A stretch of DNA of 64,000 nt from Anaerolineales bacterium (GCA_027023425.1 JALVVL010000044.1:1-64000), one strand, 5' to 3'. Counted from the first letter of the stretch, positions 48,947-58,083 are shown. Notes: generated by a model from the sequence alone, not told the origin. A program made the numbers and translations.

Positions 48947-51061
48947 TTAGGGGCTTTGCGACGATCTGCGGGCATCGGCCGCTTTGAGTTTGAAATAGAC
49001 CTCCATCACGCGCCTCACAATCGGCCCTGCGACCACTGCTCCTTCGCCGCCGTTGTAAACAAAGGCTACCACAACAATTTCGGGGTCGTTGTAGGGGGCA
49101 TAGGCCACCGTCCAACCGTGCGTAGGCCAGTCACCGCGGTGGCAGAGGTTGCGCTTTTGGGCTTTGTTGTCGCAGTATTCAGCCGTGCCGGTTTTCCCGG
49201 CCACTGCTAAATTCTCCATTCCTTCAAACACGTGGTATAGCGTGCCGTGAGTGCTGTCGGTTACGGCAAGGCGCATACCCTTTTGCACCTGTTTGATCGC
49301 CCACGGGTCAACCGTTTTCAACTCCCCAGTCGGTTTGCACCGACCGATTCCGGCAGGGTTGGAGAAGACCTTGATAATCGGGTCTTTTGTAATGTCCCAG
49401 CGTACTTTGGGACGGAAAGGTTGAATGACTTTGCCCTCGGCGTCAACTACTTCGCGCAACACGGTGGGTTGCATTTGCCGGCCGTTGTTGGCAATGGTCG
49501 CCGCCGACATGAGCACCTGCAGCGGAGTCGCAAGCACGTAGCCCTGCCCCACGCTGGCGAGGTAAGTATCGCCAGTTGACCAGTTTTCGCCTTTGTAGAT
49601 GCGCTTCCAAGTGGGGGTAGGGATGAGGCCGGTGGCTTCGCCGGGGAGGTCAATGCCGGTGCGAGCGCCGTAGCCGAGCGCATGGGCGTATGTGCCTAAA
49701 CGGCAGATGCCGAGCCCCGGGTTGATTTCGTCATCGTAGCCGCCGCCGATCTTGTAGAAACACACATCGCTGGAATAGGCAATACAATGCAAAAAGTCAA
49801 TTTTCCCAAAGCCGCCTTCTTTGTAGTTGTAGTCGTAAAACTTTTCGGCTTTGCCCGGGTCGTTGGCATAATATTTGTTGGCAAGGGTGATAATGCCGGG
49901 GGCGTCAATGATTTGGTTCAGCGAAACGATGTGTTCGTTCATCGCGCCCGTACCGGTCACTATTTTGAAAGTAGAGCCGGGGGCGTATTCGCCCGAAATT
50001 GCATGGTTGAGAAGCGGGCGCAAGGGGTCGGCGGCGAGTTGTTTGTAGTAGTAAGCCGGAATGAACCGCGCCATGCGGTTGTTTTCGTAGGTGGGGTACG
50101 AAACCATTGCCAGAATTTCGCCCGTTTTGGGGTTCATGGCAATCACCACACCCGATTGGGTGCGCGGTTCGCCGTCTGGCATTGGGTAGCGCTGGTTGAT
50201 GTATTGAATTTGTTTGACGAGGATGTGGTAGGCGGCGTCCTGCAGGCGCGTGTCAATGGTGAGCACAAGGTTTTTGCCGGGCACGGGCGGCTGGGGTGGC
50301 TTTAAATCGCCGATGATATGGCCCGCCACATCCACTTCCACAACGCGGTGCCCGTTTTTGCCCGCCAGCAGGTCTTGGTGCGAAAGTTCTACGCCTGCGT
50401 AGCCCACTTTGTCGCGGTTGGGCACAAGCCCTTTTTTCTTGTAGAAATCCACCAGTGCCTTTGGAACGGGGCCGAGAAAGCCAACGATGTCCGCTGTTAG
50501 GTAGCCGGTTGGGTAGTCGCGAATCGGCTCAATCTCAATGCCAACCCCGGGCCAATCCGACGAGCGTTCGCGGATTACCATGGCAACCTCGCGCGGAATG
50601 TGGCACTTTATCTTGACCGGGCGGTAAGGGGCAAAGGTTTCGCCAAAATTTACAATCTGGCGGATGCCCTGCGTGGAGCGGCAGGCAACGTAGGGGTGTT
50701 CCTTGTCCACCACCCCGCGGCTTACCGGCACGCCTGTGAGGCGGGAAAGTTCGTGGAAAATTTCGTCCACCTTGCCCGGGTCATCGGGTAGGTAGGCCGG
50801 GGTGATAACCACGTTGTAGGAAGCAACGTTGCGCGCTAAAACGATGCCGCGCCGGTCGTAAATTGCGCCGCGCGGCGCCGGAATGTTCAACTTTTCAACT
50901 CGGTTTTGGTTTGCGGCGGCGAGCCATTTTTGGTGTTGCACTATTTGAAGCGCAAACAGCCGCGCCACAAACACCAAAATCACCAGCACCATAGCGGCCG
51001 CAGTAACTACAAGCCGCCAGTTTTCAAGAGGTTGGGGTTGTAGATCGGGTTCGGCGTTCAT
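48947..51061 (-). CDS. mrdA: Penicillin-binding protein 2 (elongasome transpeptidase)
   Basis: 704 residues. One N-terminal membrane helix (residues 17-38) is followed by the PBP dimer domain (NIPAPRGAIYDRRGIVLARN) and the transpeptidase. Active-site motifs: STFK in YAPGSTFKIVTG near residue 350, SSD in AYSSDVCFYKIG, and KTG in AGKTGTAEYC near residue 640. It cross-links peptidoglycan with the MreBCD/RodA machine; rodA is not in the window. The ATG at 51061 has AGGAG eight bases upstream, better than the frame start at 51166 that overlaps mreD. Cysteines around the third motif are more frequent than in proteobacterial PBP2. Confidence 0.95.
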   Translation of the reverse strand: MNAEPDLQPQPLENWRLVVTAAAMVLVILVFVARLFALQIVQHQKWLAAANQNRVEKLNIPAPRGAIYDRRGIVLARNVASYNVVITPAYLPDDPGKVDEIFHELSRLTGVPVSRGVVDKEHPYVACRSTQGIRQIVNFGETFAPYRPVKIKCHIPREVAMVIRERSSDWPGVGIEIEPIRDYPTGYLTADIVGFLGPVPKALVDFYKKKGLVPNRDKVGYAGVELSHQDLLAGKNGHRVVEVDVAGHIIGDLKPPQPPVPGKNLVLTIDTRLQDAAYHILVKQIQYINQRYPMPDGEPRTQSGVVIAMNPKTGEILAMVSYPTYENNRMARFIPAYYYKQLAADPLRPLLNHAISGEYAPGSTFKIVTGTGAMNEHIVSLNQIIDAPGIITLANKYYANDPGKAEKFYDYNYKEGGFGKIDFLHCIAYSSDVCFYKIGGGYDDEINPGLGICRLGTYAHALGYGARTGIDLPGEATGLIPTPTWKRIYKGENWSTGDTYLASVGQGYVLATPLQVLMSAATIANNGRQMQPTVLREVVDAEGKVIQPFRPKVRWDITKDPIIKVFSNPAGIGRCKPTGELKTVDPWAIKQVQKGMRLAVTDSTHGTLYHVFEGMENLAVAGKTGTAEYCDNKAQKRNLCHRGDWPTHGWTVAYAPYNDPEIVVVAFVYNGGEGAVVAGPIVRRVMEVYFKLKAADARRSSQSP

Positions 51062-51129
51062 CGGGCTTTCTCCTGAGTGGCCGACAAGCCCGCCGTTGCA
51101 ATTGCGGGTTTCCCTTCGGCTGATGCACC

Positions 51130-51630
51130 TCACTCTTCTTCTTGCGGGAAGAAGAGCAAAATCCATTCGTCAACCAGCGCATATACGGGCAGAGCGAAAA
51201 TCAGGTTGAGCAACAGGCTGGGGAAAACAACCAGCCGCAGGGAATCGGTGAGCGCTATTGGAGTTCCTGTGATGCGCAGGTAGCCGTATTCCAACAGCAG
51301 GATGACCGGAGTGATGAAAACGATGAGGAGCAAGTAGGTGAAAAGCGAAGTGCGCCAAAGCCGCCTGCGCAGGTAAGTTGTCAGCAGAGCGGCCGCCGAG
51401 TATACCACGGCGTAAAGCCACCAAGGCAGCGCCGAAAGCCACCCCAGCATCAAGCCGCCTAAAAGAGCCCACACCCACGAAGATGGCGCGTCCTCGTGAA
51501 GATACCATGCGAGCAACGTCAGGAGCATTAGGTCGGTTTGCCCGTGGAGCAAAGTTATTTGGGAAAACAGGGCGCTCTGCAAACCGGCGGCCAAAATCAG
51601 CACCACCAGCGCAGAAATTGCTCCTATCAC
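51130..51630 (-). CDS. mreD: Rod shape-determining protein MreD
   Basis: 166 residues with five or six membrane helices, as usual for MreD. LLHGQTDLMLLTLLAWYL matches the family N-terminal part. It starts with GTG overlapping the mreC TGA (GTGA), with GGAG eight bases upstream. It connects MreC and the cytoskeleton in the elongasome. Position between mreC and mrdA confirms the call despite low sequence conservation. Confidence 0.92.
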   Translation of the reverse strand: MIGAISALVVLILAAGLQSALFSQITLLHGQTDLMLLTLLAWYLHEDAPSSWVWALLGGLMLGWLSALPWWLYAVVYSAAALLTTYLRRRLWRTSLFTYLLLIVFITPVILLLEYGYLRITGTPIALTDSLRLVVFPSLLLNLIFALPVYALVDEWILLFFPQEEE

Positions 51631-52475
51631 GGCGTTTGCTCCGTCGGTTTGAGAAGGGGGGTGAGGTCGGTGGGCTTGAAATTCACTATCACGAGCACAA
51701 TTTGCAAGCGGCGAAAGTCCACCACCGGTTGAACCGACGCCTCTTGAAACAGGGCGTAGGAAAGTTTGCGCACGCTCACCACTTGACCGGCCAAAATGTT
51801 GGGCGGGTATTTGCCGCCTATGCCGGAGGTAAGCACAAGGTCACCGCTTTTTACTTGGGCGTTTTGCGGTAGCATCTCCAGCGAAAGTTCGCCGGTTAGG
51901 CTTCCAACCAGCACGGCATCGGCGTTTGAGGGTTTGGTGCGCACGTCCACGGCAGATTTGGGGTCGGTGATTAGTTGGACGCGTGCGGCATTCGGTATCA
52001 CGGCGGTAATGTGCCCAACCAGCCCCTCGGCGCTCACCACTGGCATTCCCACGTGCAAGCCATCGTCGGAGCCGCGATTGATGATGATGTAGTGCAGGAA
52101 TGGGCTGGGGTCGCGGCCGATGACTTGGGCGGCCTTGTATTGGTTGTTTGGGTGGGCGCGGGCAAAATCCAGCAGCGCTTCAAGTATGCGCGCGTCGGTG
52201 AGTTGCTGTTGGAGGGTGACAATTTGGGTCTGCAGTTGGGCGATTTCGGCTTTGAGGCGTTGGTTTTCGGCGCGCAGGGTGTTTACATCTTTGGGTGCGT
52301 TGGCGTAGTCGCGCAGGGCTTGGTAGGTGCGCGCCACCCACGCCTGAAAAGCAATTTCGGGTTTTGTGCTCAGGCGGATTAGCGGTGTTAGGTATCCCCC
52401 TAACGAAAGCGCCAAAAGCCCTACCACCAGCAGGGCGACTGGAAGCCACCAAGAGGGGCGAGATTTGTTTTTCAT
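51627..52475 (-). CDS. mreC: Rod shape-determining protein MreC
   Basis: 282 residues. An N-terminal membrane helix (residues 10-28), a coiled coil (about residues 65-95, LRAENQRLKAEIAQLQTQIV) and the paired beta-barrel domain: AAQVIGRDPSPFLHYIIINRGSDDGL, GMPVVSAEGLVGHI, VLTSGIGGKYPPNILAGQVV. It scaffolds the elongasome outside the membrane. It begins 15 bases after mreB; no Shine-Dalgarno is evident, so translation may depend on coupling. Confidence 0.95.
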   Translation of the reverse strand: MKNKSRPSWWLPVALLVVGLLALSLGGYLTPLIRLSTKPEIAFQAWVARTYQALRDYANAPKDVNTLRAENQRLKAEIAQLQTQIVTLQQQLTDARILEALLDFARAHPNNQYKAAQVIGRDPSPFLHYIIINRGSDDGLHVGMPVVSAEGLVGHITAVIPNAARVQLITDPKSAVDVRTKPSNADAVLVGSLTGELSLEMLPQNAQVKSGDLVLTSGIGGKYPPNILAGQVVSVRKLSYALFQEASVQPVVDFRRLQIVLVIVNFKPTDLTPLLKPTEQTP

Positions 52476-52490
52476 AGGAAAAGCAGGGGG

Positions 52491-53543
52491 CTAAGCCAGA
52501 CTTTCCATATCCACCAAAAAGCCCTGATAGGCCTTTAGGTCTTCCAGCACAAGACCGGCGCCTCTGGCGACGCAGCCTTGCGGGTCTTCGGCTACCCATG
52601 TGCGCAAGCCGAGTTCTTCTTGAATGCGCTCGTCAAGGCCAAGGAGTTGCGCCCCGCCGCCCGCGAGGGTGATGCCGTTTTCCATCAGGTCGGCGATGAT
52701 TTCGGCAGGGGCTTCATCTATGGTATCGCGGATTGTGTCTAAAATGGCCTGAACAGGGCCTGCGATGGCCTCGCGGATTTCAATGGAAGAGACTTCTATT
52801 GCTTCGGGCAGGCCGGTGACAAGGTTGCGGCCGCGCGCCACGGCGGTCATTTCCTTCTTCAGCGGGTGCGCCGAGCCAATGGTCATTTTGAGTTCCTCGG
52901 CGGCGCGCTCGCCTATGAGCAGGTTGTATTTGTTGCGCAGGTACTGCACGATTGCCTCATCCATTTCGTCGCCGGCAACGCGCAGCGAGCGCGCAACAAC
53001 TGTGTGCCCCATTGAGAGCACTGCCACTTCGGTTGTGCCGCCGCCGATGTCTACGATCATGTGGCCTTCAATTTCGCCTATGGAAAGGCCTGCACCGATG
53101 GCGGCGGCGATCGGTTCTTCAATCAGATGGGTTTCCCGTGCCCCTGCTGCCATTGCCGCATCATACACCGCCCGCATTTCAACCTCGGTCACTCCGGCAG
53201 GAATGCCAATCACAACCCGCGGGTGAGGGGCGGGCACGATGCTTTGCTCGTGCGCTTTGGCGATTAGGTGCTCAAGCATCGCTTCGGTGATTTCAAAGTC
53301 CGAAATGACGCCATCGCGCACCGGACGGACTACTTGCACATTAGCAGGGGCGCGCCCGGCCATGCGCTTTGCCTGCGTCCCCACGGCCAAGGGCTGATGG
53401 CTGCGCTTGTCAACCGCTACCCACGAGGGTTCATTTACCACAATCCCCTTGCCTCGGATGTAAACCAAGGTGTTTGCCGTGCCGAGGTCTATTCCGATAT
53501 CCAGCGAGAAAAAACTCAGCAGCCAATTGATTGGGTTGAACAA
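52491..53543 (-). CDS. mreB: Rod shape-determining protein MreB (actin-like)
   Basis: 350 residues. Actin-fold ATPase filaments direct lateral wall synthesis. Motifs: GIDLGTANTLVY (phosphate 1), VGIPAGVTEVE, IEEPIAAAIGAGL, MIVDIGGGTTEVAVLS (phosphate 2) and ITLAGGGAQLLGLDE. The N-terminus FNPINWLLSFFSLD is hydrophobic and may form the membrane-binding helix. The start codon is TTG at 53543 with GGAGA eight bases upstream. First gene of the mreBCD-mrdA-thrCB run. Confidence 0.96.
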   Translation of the reverse strand: MFNPINWLLSFFSLDIGIDLGTANTLVYIRGKGIVVNEPSWVAVDKRSHQPLAVGTQAKRMAGRAPANVQVVRPVRDGVISDFEITEAMLEHLIAKAHEQSIVPAPHPRVVIGIPAGVTEVEMRAVYDAAMAAGARETHLIEEPIAAAIGAGLSIGEIEGHMIVDIGGGTTEVAVLSMGHTVVARSLRVAGDEMDEAIVQYLRNKYNLLIGERAAEELKMTIGSAHPLKKEMTAVARGRNLVTGLPEAIEVSSIEIREAIAGPVQAILDTIRDTIDEAPAEIIADLMENGITLAGGGAQLLGLDERIQEELGLRTWVAEDPQGCVARGAGLVLEDLKAYQGFLVDMESLA

Positions 53544-53637
53544 TTATTGTCTCTCCAGCAGGGGATTTGCTTTGCCCGGCGTAGGGAAACGCCTTTGGCG
53601 CTCGGCCGGCGCTGTCGCCACATTATACCATTGCCGG

Positions 53638-53990
53638 TAGGACTCACGAGTTGCTCGTAGAAGCGCTTGTTTTTGTGTCATGGCGAGCCGCCATAGGCGG
53701 CGAAGCCATCCCCTAAACGGTGGGGGAGACCGCTTCAGCGGTCTACGAGCGCCTCGCGGTGACATTTTAGGGGCGGACACCCGCCCCTGAAAACACCATT
53801 TTTTTGGAGTGCGGTGCCTCGGCACCCCCTTTGGAAAGCGGCGACTTGGCAGGTAGTAGGTGCAGTTTCAACTGCCACCGCTTGTGTCCGGCGACTGAAG
53901 TCACAGGCTACAAGATGCGAAGTCCACCTGCGTGGACTTCTGCTTGCGCCGCACCGAAGGATTTACCCTTGCTCAGGAGAGGGGTAGGCA
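53638..53990. repeat. Composite of truncated repeats A, G and D
   Basis: 53638-53765 is family A (GGACTCACGAGTTGC after TA) lacking its right end. 53767-53848 is the left third of family G (TTTAGGGGCGGACA to GGCGACTTG). From 53857 comes family D (AGGTGCAGTTTCAACTGCC, GAAGTCCACCTGCGTGGACT). The junctions are abrupt and lack target duplications, so deletions probably fused them. It separates mreB and the PAP2 gene; no gene inside. Confidence 0.75.
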
Positions 53991-54002
53991 GTTACGCCAG
54001 CC

Positions 54003-54524
54003 TTAGAAAACCGCAATGAAAACCGCCGCCATCAATGCCCCCACAACCCAGCCGGCAAGCACATCGGAAGCGTAGTGCACCCCCATAGCGATTCGCGCCA
54101 CGCTCACCAGCGGCGCCCAAGCCGTTAGCGCCGCGGCAAACCAAACCGGCCCCAAATGCCATCCCATCACGGCGAGGAGCATGGCGCGCGCCGCATGGCC
54201 TGACGGGAACGAGTGCGGGTCGGTGATGCGGTAAACCGTCCCCCATTCACCGGCAGGGCGCGGCCGCCGAATGGTGAACTTCAGCACCGTGACCACCACC
54301 GCCGTGCCGAAAATGCTCACAATCAGCGCCAATGCCCGACTGCGCCATTCCGCCCCACCAAAAGCCCACACACCCCCAAGCGCCGCAAACCAAAACCACG
54401 AATCGCCAGAATGGGCTAACAGGGCGCACGCTTTTCGGAGCAGGCTGTCGTTTTCTGCTATTCTGAGCCGCGCGGTGAGCGCGGCGTCCATTTCTTCAAG
54501 GCGCTTGCGGATCTGTGCGGGCAT
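54003..54524 (-). CDS. PAP2-family membrane phosphatase
   Basis: 173 residues with four or five membrane segments. The three phosphatidic-acid-phosphatase motifs are in order: KFTIRRPRP near residue 82, PSGHAAR near residue 107 and SVARIAMGVHYASDV near residue 140, with the catalytic His in each of the last two. The substrate may be undecaprenyl pyrophosphate or phosphatidyl phosphate. It starts 11 bases after the 739-residue gene on the same strand and is probably co-transcribed with it and the LysM gene, which hints at wall-lipid recycling. Confidence 0.92.
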   Translation of the reverse strand: MPAQIRKRLEEMDAALTARLRIAENDSLLRKACALLAHSGDSWFWFAALGGVWAFGGAEWRSRALALIVSIFGTAVVVTVLKFTIRRPRPAGEWGTVYRITDPHSFPSGHAARAMLLAVMGWHLGPVWFAAALTAWAPLVSVARIAMGVHYASDVLAGWVVGALMAAVFIAVF

Positions 54525-54535
54525 GGGAGCGGCGC

Positions 54536-56755
54536 TTATTCAATCGGCGCTTGGTAGATTTGCGAACCGACGGCTATGAACAGCACATGCGTGTCGGGGT
54601 CTACAGCAAAAGCGGTGGCCGGTGCGCGGTGCTCCAGCGGCGTGGAAGGGCGGTATTGGGTCACGAAGCGCAATTGCAGTGAAAACTGGTAGACCGCCTG
54701 CGTTTGCGGATCTAACAACAGCAAAGAGGGGTCGGGCGGCGGTTGCATGGCAATTTGAGCAAAGCGCGCATCCGGAATGACCGGCCCATCGCTTCTGCCC
54801 GGGCGCGGGTCGTGAAACTTGAGGGGTTTGCACTCGGTTTTTTCCAGCGCCGGGGTGCGCTGGCAGAATGTCACCTCACCGGTCTTCAGGAGCATGTAAA
54901 GGTTGCCGCGCGCTACTGCAAAATCTATGGCATTGCTCACCGCTGGCGGCGTCGCTCCTGTGAAATAACTGTAAGGAGTGCTGTTGAAGGTAGGGGCGTT
55001 GCCGATTATTGCAATTGTGCGGATGGCGGGGTCAAGCACATACAACTTTCCACCCACATAGGCAATGGCCTTGGGATTTTTCCATGTTCGGGGTGTGGGT
55101 TGGGGAAGCGGGTGGCCGATTGCATTGCGGTTGGGGGCGCAGAGCACGTAATTGCCGCGGGAATCAATCCCCACTATCCGAGGCCCATCCTCAGAAAGTG
55201 GAAGTGGGGCTATGTCTACCAATTTGGAAACCGTGATTGAGCCGTAACTCCCCGCCCCACAGCGGAAATCGTCGTCCGGCCGGTAGAGGGCGCCCTCTTG
55301 CTGGAAGTGCAAAACTTTGCCGCTGGCCGAATCTAAGGCATACATATCGCCGCCTTGAAGGATGAGGCGCGTTATTACCGTCCCCGGCGGAGCGCGGCGG
55401 CTGAGCGCTGGCACAAAATTCAGCCTGCGGATGCCGTCAAGTTCGTCAAGGGCTTTCTCAAGCCGCTCGCGCAGGGCGCGGGATTGCTTAGTTTGCAGGT
55501 AGGACTCAGCGATGTCAAGATCTGCGAGGGCAGTTTGGATGGCGTTGTGCCGCGCTACCGGCTCTTTCAGAGCGAAGGCTTTAGCGGCTTCGGCTTGGGC
55601 GCGGGCAAAGTGGGCTTGGTACTGCTCCATCCGTCCACGCCGCAGGTAAACTATCACCGCCATCGTGACGATTATCAGCGGCACGGCTACCGCCATCAGC
55701 GCCATTAGCGAGCGCGGCAGTGCGAACAGATCTTCGCTCGGCAACATGGCAGCGGAAATTCTGCCGAGCGCCGCGCCAATGTTTTCGCCCGCCCCCCAAA
55801 TTGCGCGGCCTGCCTTGCGCGCTGGTTCGGCCAGCGGGGCAAGCGAAGGAAGGCGCAAGCGGTGCTTGGCTTTGGTCGGTTTTGGGGATGGCTCTGCTTT
55901 TAGTTCGGGCGGTTCGGCAGGATGGGTTGGCGGCGCGGCCTCGGCCGTTGGGAGAGCAGTTTGGGGCTTTGGCTGAGCCTGCCGGGGCGTTTCCTGCGGT
56001 TGGGGATGGGCGGCGGGCGGCATTTTCGGGGTGGTGGCCGATGGAGTGGTCGGTTTGGCGCGCGGCGCTTTCTCCTCCAGCGCTTTTTGTATCGGCGCGA
56101 TATGGAGTTCGCCTTTGCCCGTGCCCGTGGTCACCAGCACCGCGGCGGCCCCAACATCGGCCATAACCGCTTTGGCTATTTCGGCGAGGTCGGGTTGCCC
56201 TTCAATTTGCGGCGGCGAGGCGGGGGTGAGCAAAAGGGCGTCACCATTTTGCCATTGAGCGCTGGCAAAGTACAGCGGTGTGCTCCGCCCAAGGCCTAAG
56301 CCATTGCCCGCCGATTGGTCGTGGAAATGCCGCTGTTCTTTTCCAAACAGCAGGGCGTGCATGGGGCCCGAAAGGGCGAGGTACAGGTTTTCGCCGCGCC
56401 ACACTGCCATTGCAAGGGTGGCAATGGTTTTTTCTTGGAGGGAATTTGCTTGGCGGTTGCGTTTCAGCAGGTAAATGTTGAGAGCAGAGGCCAGTTCTTT
56501 CAGGGCGCTGGTTACCGAGCCCGGGGTGGCAAAGTAGTGGTTTGCCAAGCGGGCGAGGAGTTTTTTTTGCTCTTTGGAGGGCAGAGCGCCGTTTGCAAAG
56601 TGCATGAAGATAAGCAAGCGGTCGCGGCGGCGCATACGATGCGTTTTGCGCCCGCGCAAAAACACGTTCACCCCTGCAGGCGCTTCCTTTCCCCCACCGG
56701 TTGGGGTGAAGTACAGGTAAAAATCTCGGGAAAATTGCTCGTCTTTTTTCGCCAC
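54536..56755 (-). CDS. Large membrane protein with PP2C-like N-terminus and extracytoplasmic beta-propeller-like domain
   Basis: 739 residues. About 1-215 resembles a degenerate PP2C phosphatase fold (LLIFMHFANGALPS, ATLAMAVWRGENLYLALSGP, GDALLLTPAS), but the acidic metal ligands (DG, GD...DG) are not evident. A Pro/Ala/Thr/Lys-rich linker (about 220-300), a single membrane helix (near 365-385, LMALMAVAVPLIIVTMAVIVYL), a short coiled region (390-440) and a C-terminal region of repeated WD/NHL-like beta strands (AIAYVGGKLYVLDPAIRTI; AVARGNLYMLLKTGE) follow. Start GTG at 56755, seven bases after the LysM gene stop. It looks like a transmembrane sensor; function unknown. Confidence 0.65.
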   Translation of the reverse strand: MAKKDEQFSRDFYLYFTPTGGGKEAPAGVNVFLRGRKTHRMRRRDRLLIFMHFANGALPSKEQKKLLARLANHYFATPGSVTSALKELASALNIYLLKRNRQANSLQEKTIATLAMAVWRGENLYLALSGPMHALLFGKEQRHFHDQSAGNGLGLGRSTPLYFASAQWQNGDALLLTPASPPQIEGQPDLAEIAKAVMADVGAAAVLVTTGTGKGELHIAPIQKALEEKAPRAKPTTPSATTPKMPPAAHPQPQETPRQAQPKPQTALPTAEAAPPTHPAEPPELKAEPSPKPTKAKHRLRLPSLAPLAEPARKAGRAIWGAGENIGAALGRISAAMLPSEDLFALPRSLMALMAVAVPLIIVTMAVIVYLRRGRMEQYQAHFARAQAEAAKAFALKEPVARHNAIQTALADLDIAESYLQTKQSRALRERLEKALDELDGIRRLNFVPALSRRAPPGTVITRLILQGGDMYALDSASGKVLHFQQEGALYRPDDDFRCGAGSYGSITVSKLVDIAPLPLSEDGPRIVGIDSRGNYVLCAPNRNAIGHPLPQPTPRTWKNPKAIAYVGGKLYVLDPAIRTIAIIGNAPTFNSTPYSYFTGATPPAVSNAIDFAVARGNLYMLLKTGEVTFCQRTPALEKTECKPLKFHDPRPGRSDGPVIPDARFAQIAMQPPPDPSLLLLDPQTQAVYQFSLQLRFVTQYRPSTPLEHRAPATAFAVDPDTHVLFIAVGSQIYQAPIE

Positions 56756-56762
56756 TGTTTTT

Positions 56763-57548
56763 TTACCGTCGGGATGAGGTCAAGCGGCGCCCGTACCACC
56801 AAATTGCCAACGCGAGCAGGATGAAAACCGCGCCGATAATTCCCAAAACGGGCGAATGTTTTTGGGGCTGGGGCTGTGTTGGAGGCGGGAGTGCTTTTTG
56901 CGCTCCGAAGGTCACGTAGGTTGTGTCGCCGGCTTGCAGGTCAACACGGGCGGTGGTTTTGGTGGTCGGGTTGTAGCCCGGCGGCACTCCCATGCTGATG
57001 GTGTATTGGCCTTCCGGAAGGTGGTCAAAGCAGACAAAGTCATTGCCGGTTTTCGCCGTGTGGGCGGTTTCGCCCCTTTGGCCGCTTATGCTGATTGCGC
57101 CGTTGGGCAGAGGGGCTTCGGTGTCTTCTTCATAGATGCCGTTGCCGTCGCGGTCGTTGTAGAGCAGAATGCAAATTTTCCCCTCGCCGGGGATTTTAGT
57201 CGGGGTTGGGGTGGCTGTGGCCTGTTGCCCCACGCCACCCGGCGTTGGGGAAGGCCGCTCGGATACTCCGATGCCGAGGATCAGAATTTCGCCCACGCGG
57301 ATGGTTTGGTTGGGTTCCATGTTGTTGAGGGCGCGCAGTTTCTCCACTGAAATGCCTGCGACGGCGGCAATGTGCCAGAGGCTATCGCCGGGCTTCACTT
57401 TGTAGCGGATTATCCCATCCGCGCCCGGGGTGGGGGTTGGGAAGGGGGTAATTTTCAAAGTGGGCGACGATGCGCTCACCGGCGCTCGGCTGAGTATCAA
57501 TGCCAACGCCGCTATCAACACGGTCACAAAAGCCAATCGTTTGGGCAT
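56763..57548 (-). CDS. LysM-domain membrane-anchored surface protein
   Basis: 261 residues. Signal peptide (residues 1-26), Pro/Thr stretch, then one LysM peptidoglycan-binding domain near residues 48-92 (YKVKPGDSLWHIAAVAGISV, LNNMEPNQTIRVGEILIL). A second Pro/Thr linker leads to an SdrD/B-type beta domain (ILLYNDRDGNGIYEEDTEAPLPNGAI) and a C-terminal membrane helix with RRLTSSRR. The start at 57548 sits six bases after TATAAT and lacks a Shine-Dalgarno, so the mRNA is probably leaderless; the open frame to 57761 overlaps the divergent gntR region. First of a three-gene unit with the sensor-like and PAP2 genes. Confidence 0.82.
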   Translation of the reverse strand: MPKRLAFVTVLIAALALILSRAPVSASSPTLKITPFPTPTPGADGIIRYKVKPGDSLWHIAAVAGISVEKLRALNNMEPNQTIRVGEILILGIGVSERPSPTPGGVGQQATATPTPTKIPGEGKICILLYNDRDGNGIYEEDTEAPLPNGAISISGQRGETAHTAKTGNDFVCFDHLPEGQYTISMGVPPGYNPTTKTTARVDLQAGDTTYVTFGAQKALPPPTQPQPQKHSPVLGIIGAVFILLALAIWWYGRRLTSSRR

Positions 57549-57554
57549 GATTTC

Positions 57555-57560
57555 ATTATA
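57555..57560 (-). promoter_or_regulatory. TATAAT box of the LysM gene (leaderless start)
   Basis: Minus strand: TATAAT, then GAAATC, then ATG at 57548. Fourth instance of TATAAT-like box, six bases, start codon. Confidence 0.55.
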
Positions 57561-57604
57561 CCCTGCAAGTAGCGTGCCCGCGCGGGAATTTTTTGGGTGG
57601 CCTC

Positions 57605-57659
57605 TTGACAATTCGTTGATTTTGATATACAATGCTACAAAGATACAAAGATACAATCC
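57605..57659 (+). promoter_or_regulatory. Promoter and candidate autoregulatory operator of the gntR operon
   Basis: TTGACA (57605-57610), 17-base spacer, TACAAT (57628-57633). Immediately downstream TACAAAGA is repeated at 57636 and 57644, followed by TACAATCC at 57652, so three 8-bp units cover the transcription start. Such a place suits repression by the YtrA-type protein encoded next. Confidence 0.7.
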
Positions 57660-57669
57660 GAGAGAGGCT

Positions 57670-58083
57670 ATGAGAGCGACTAACGGCACTGCCACATCCT
57701 CTGTTTTGCCACTGCAGGTAGATTTCAGGCGGCGCACGCCAATTACCGAGCAAATTCGCAATCAAATTCGCGGCCTGATTGCTCGCGGTGTGCTCCGCCC
57801 GGGCGACCAATTGCCCACCGTGCGCCAACTGGCTGCCGACCTGCGCATCAATTTCAACACCGTGGCGCGCGCCTATCGCCTGCTGGAAGAGGATGGCTTG
57901 ATTTCGGTGCAACACGGCCGCGGCACCTTCGTGCTCGCTCCTGCCTCACCTCAGGCGGAAGAAAACCTCAAACGGGAAACTCTAAACCTGTTGGTGCACG
58001 ACCTCGCCGCTCAAGCGCGCGATATGGGCTTTTCCTTAGAAGACACAATTGAGGCCCTGCGCCGCGCGTGGGAAGAGAAATAG
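57670..58083 (+). CDS. GntR-family (YtrA subfamily) transcriptional regulator
   Basis: 137 residues. A winged helix-turn-helix near residues 18-85: TPITEQIRNQIRGLIARGVLRPGDQLPTVRQLAADLRINFNTVARAYRLLEEDGLI, given here in part as LRPGDQLPTVRQLAADL and NFNTVARAYRLLEEDGL, typical of YtrA. A short helical C-terminus replaces a ligand domain, as in YtrA. The ATG at 57670 has GAGAGG two bases upstream plus spacer; the longer frame would read through the promoter. It heads an operon with the SPFH and SdpI genes. Confidence 0.92.
   Translation: MRATNGTATSSVLPLQVDFRRRTPITEQIRNQIRGLIARGVLRPGDQLPTVRQLAADLRINFNTVARAYRLLEEDGLISVQHGRGTFVLAPASPQAEENLKRETLNLLVHDLAAQARDMGFSLEDTIEALRRAWEEK

Noticed and set aside
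57549-57761. Upstream extension of the LysM protein
   Set aside because: It crosses the divergent gntR promoter and start; a signal peptide begins properly at 57548.
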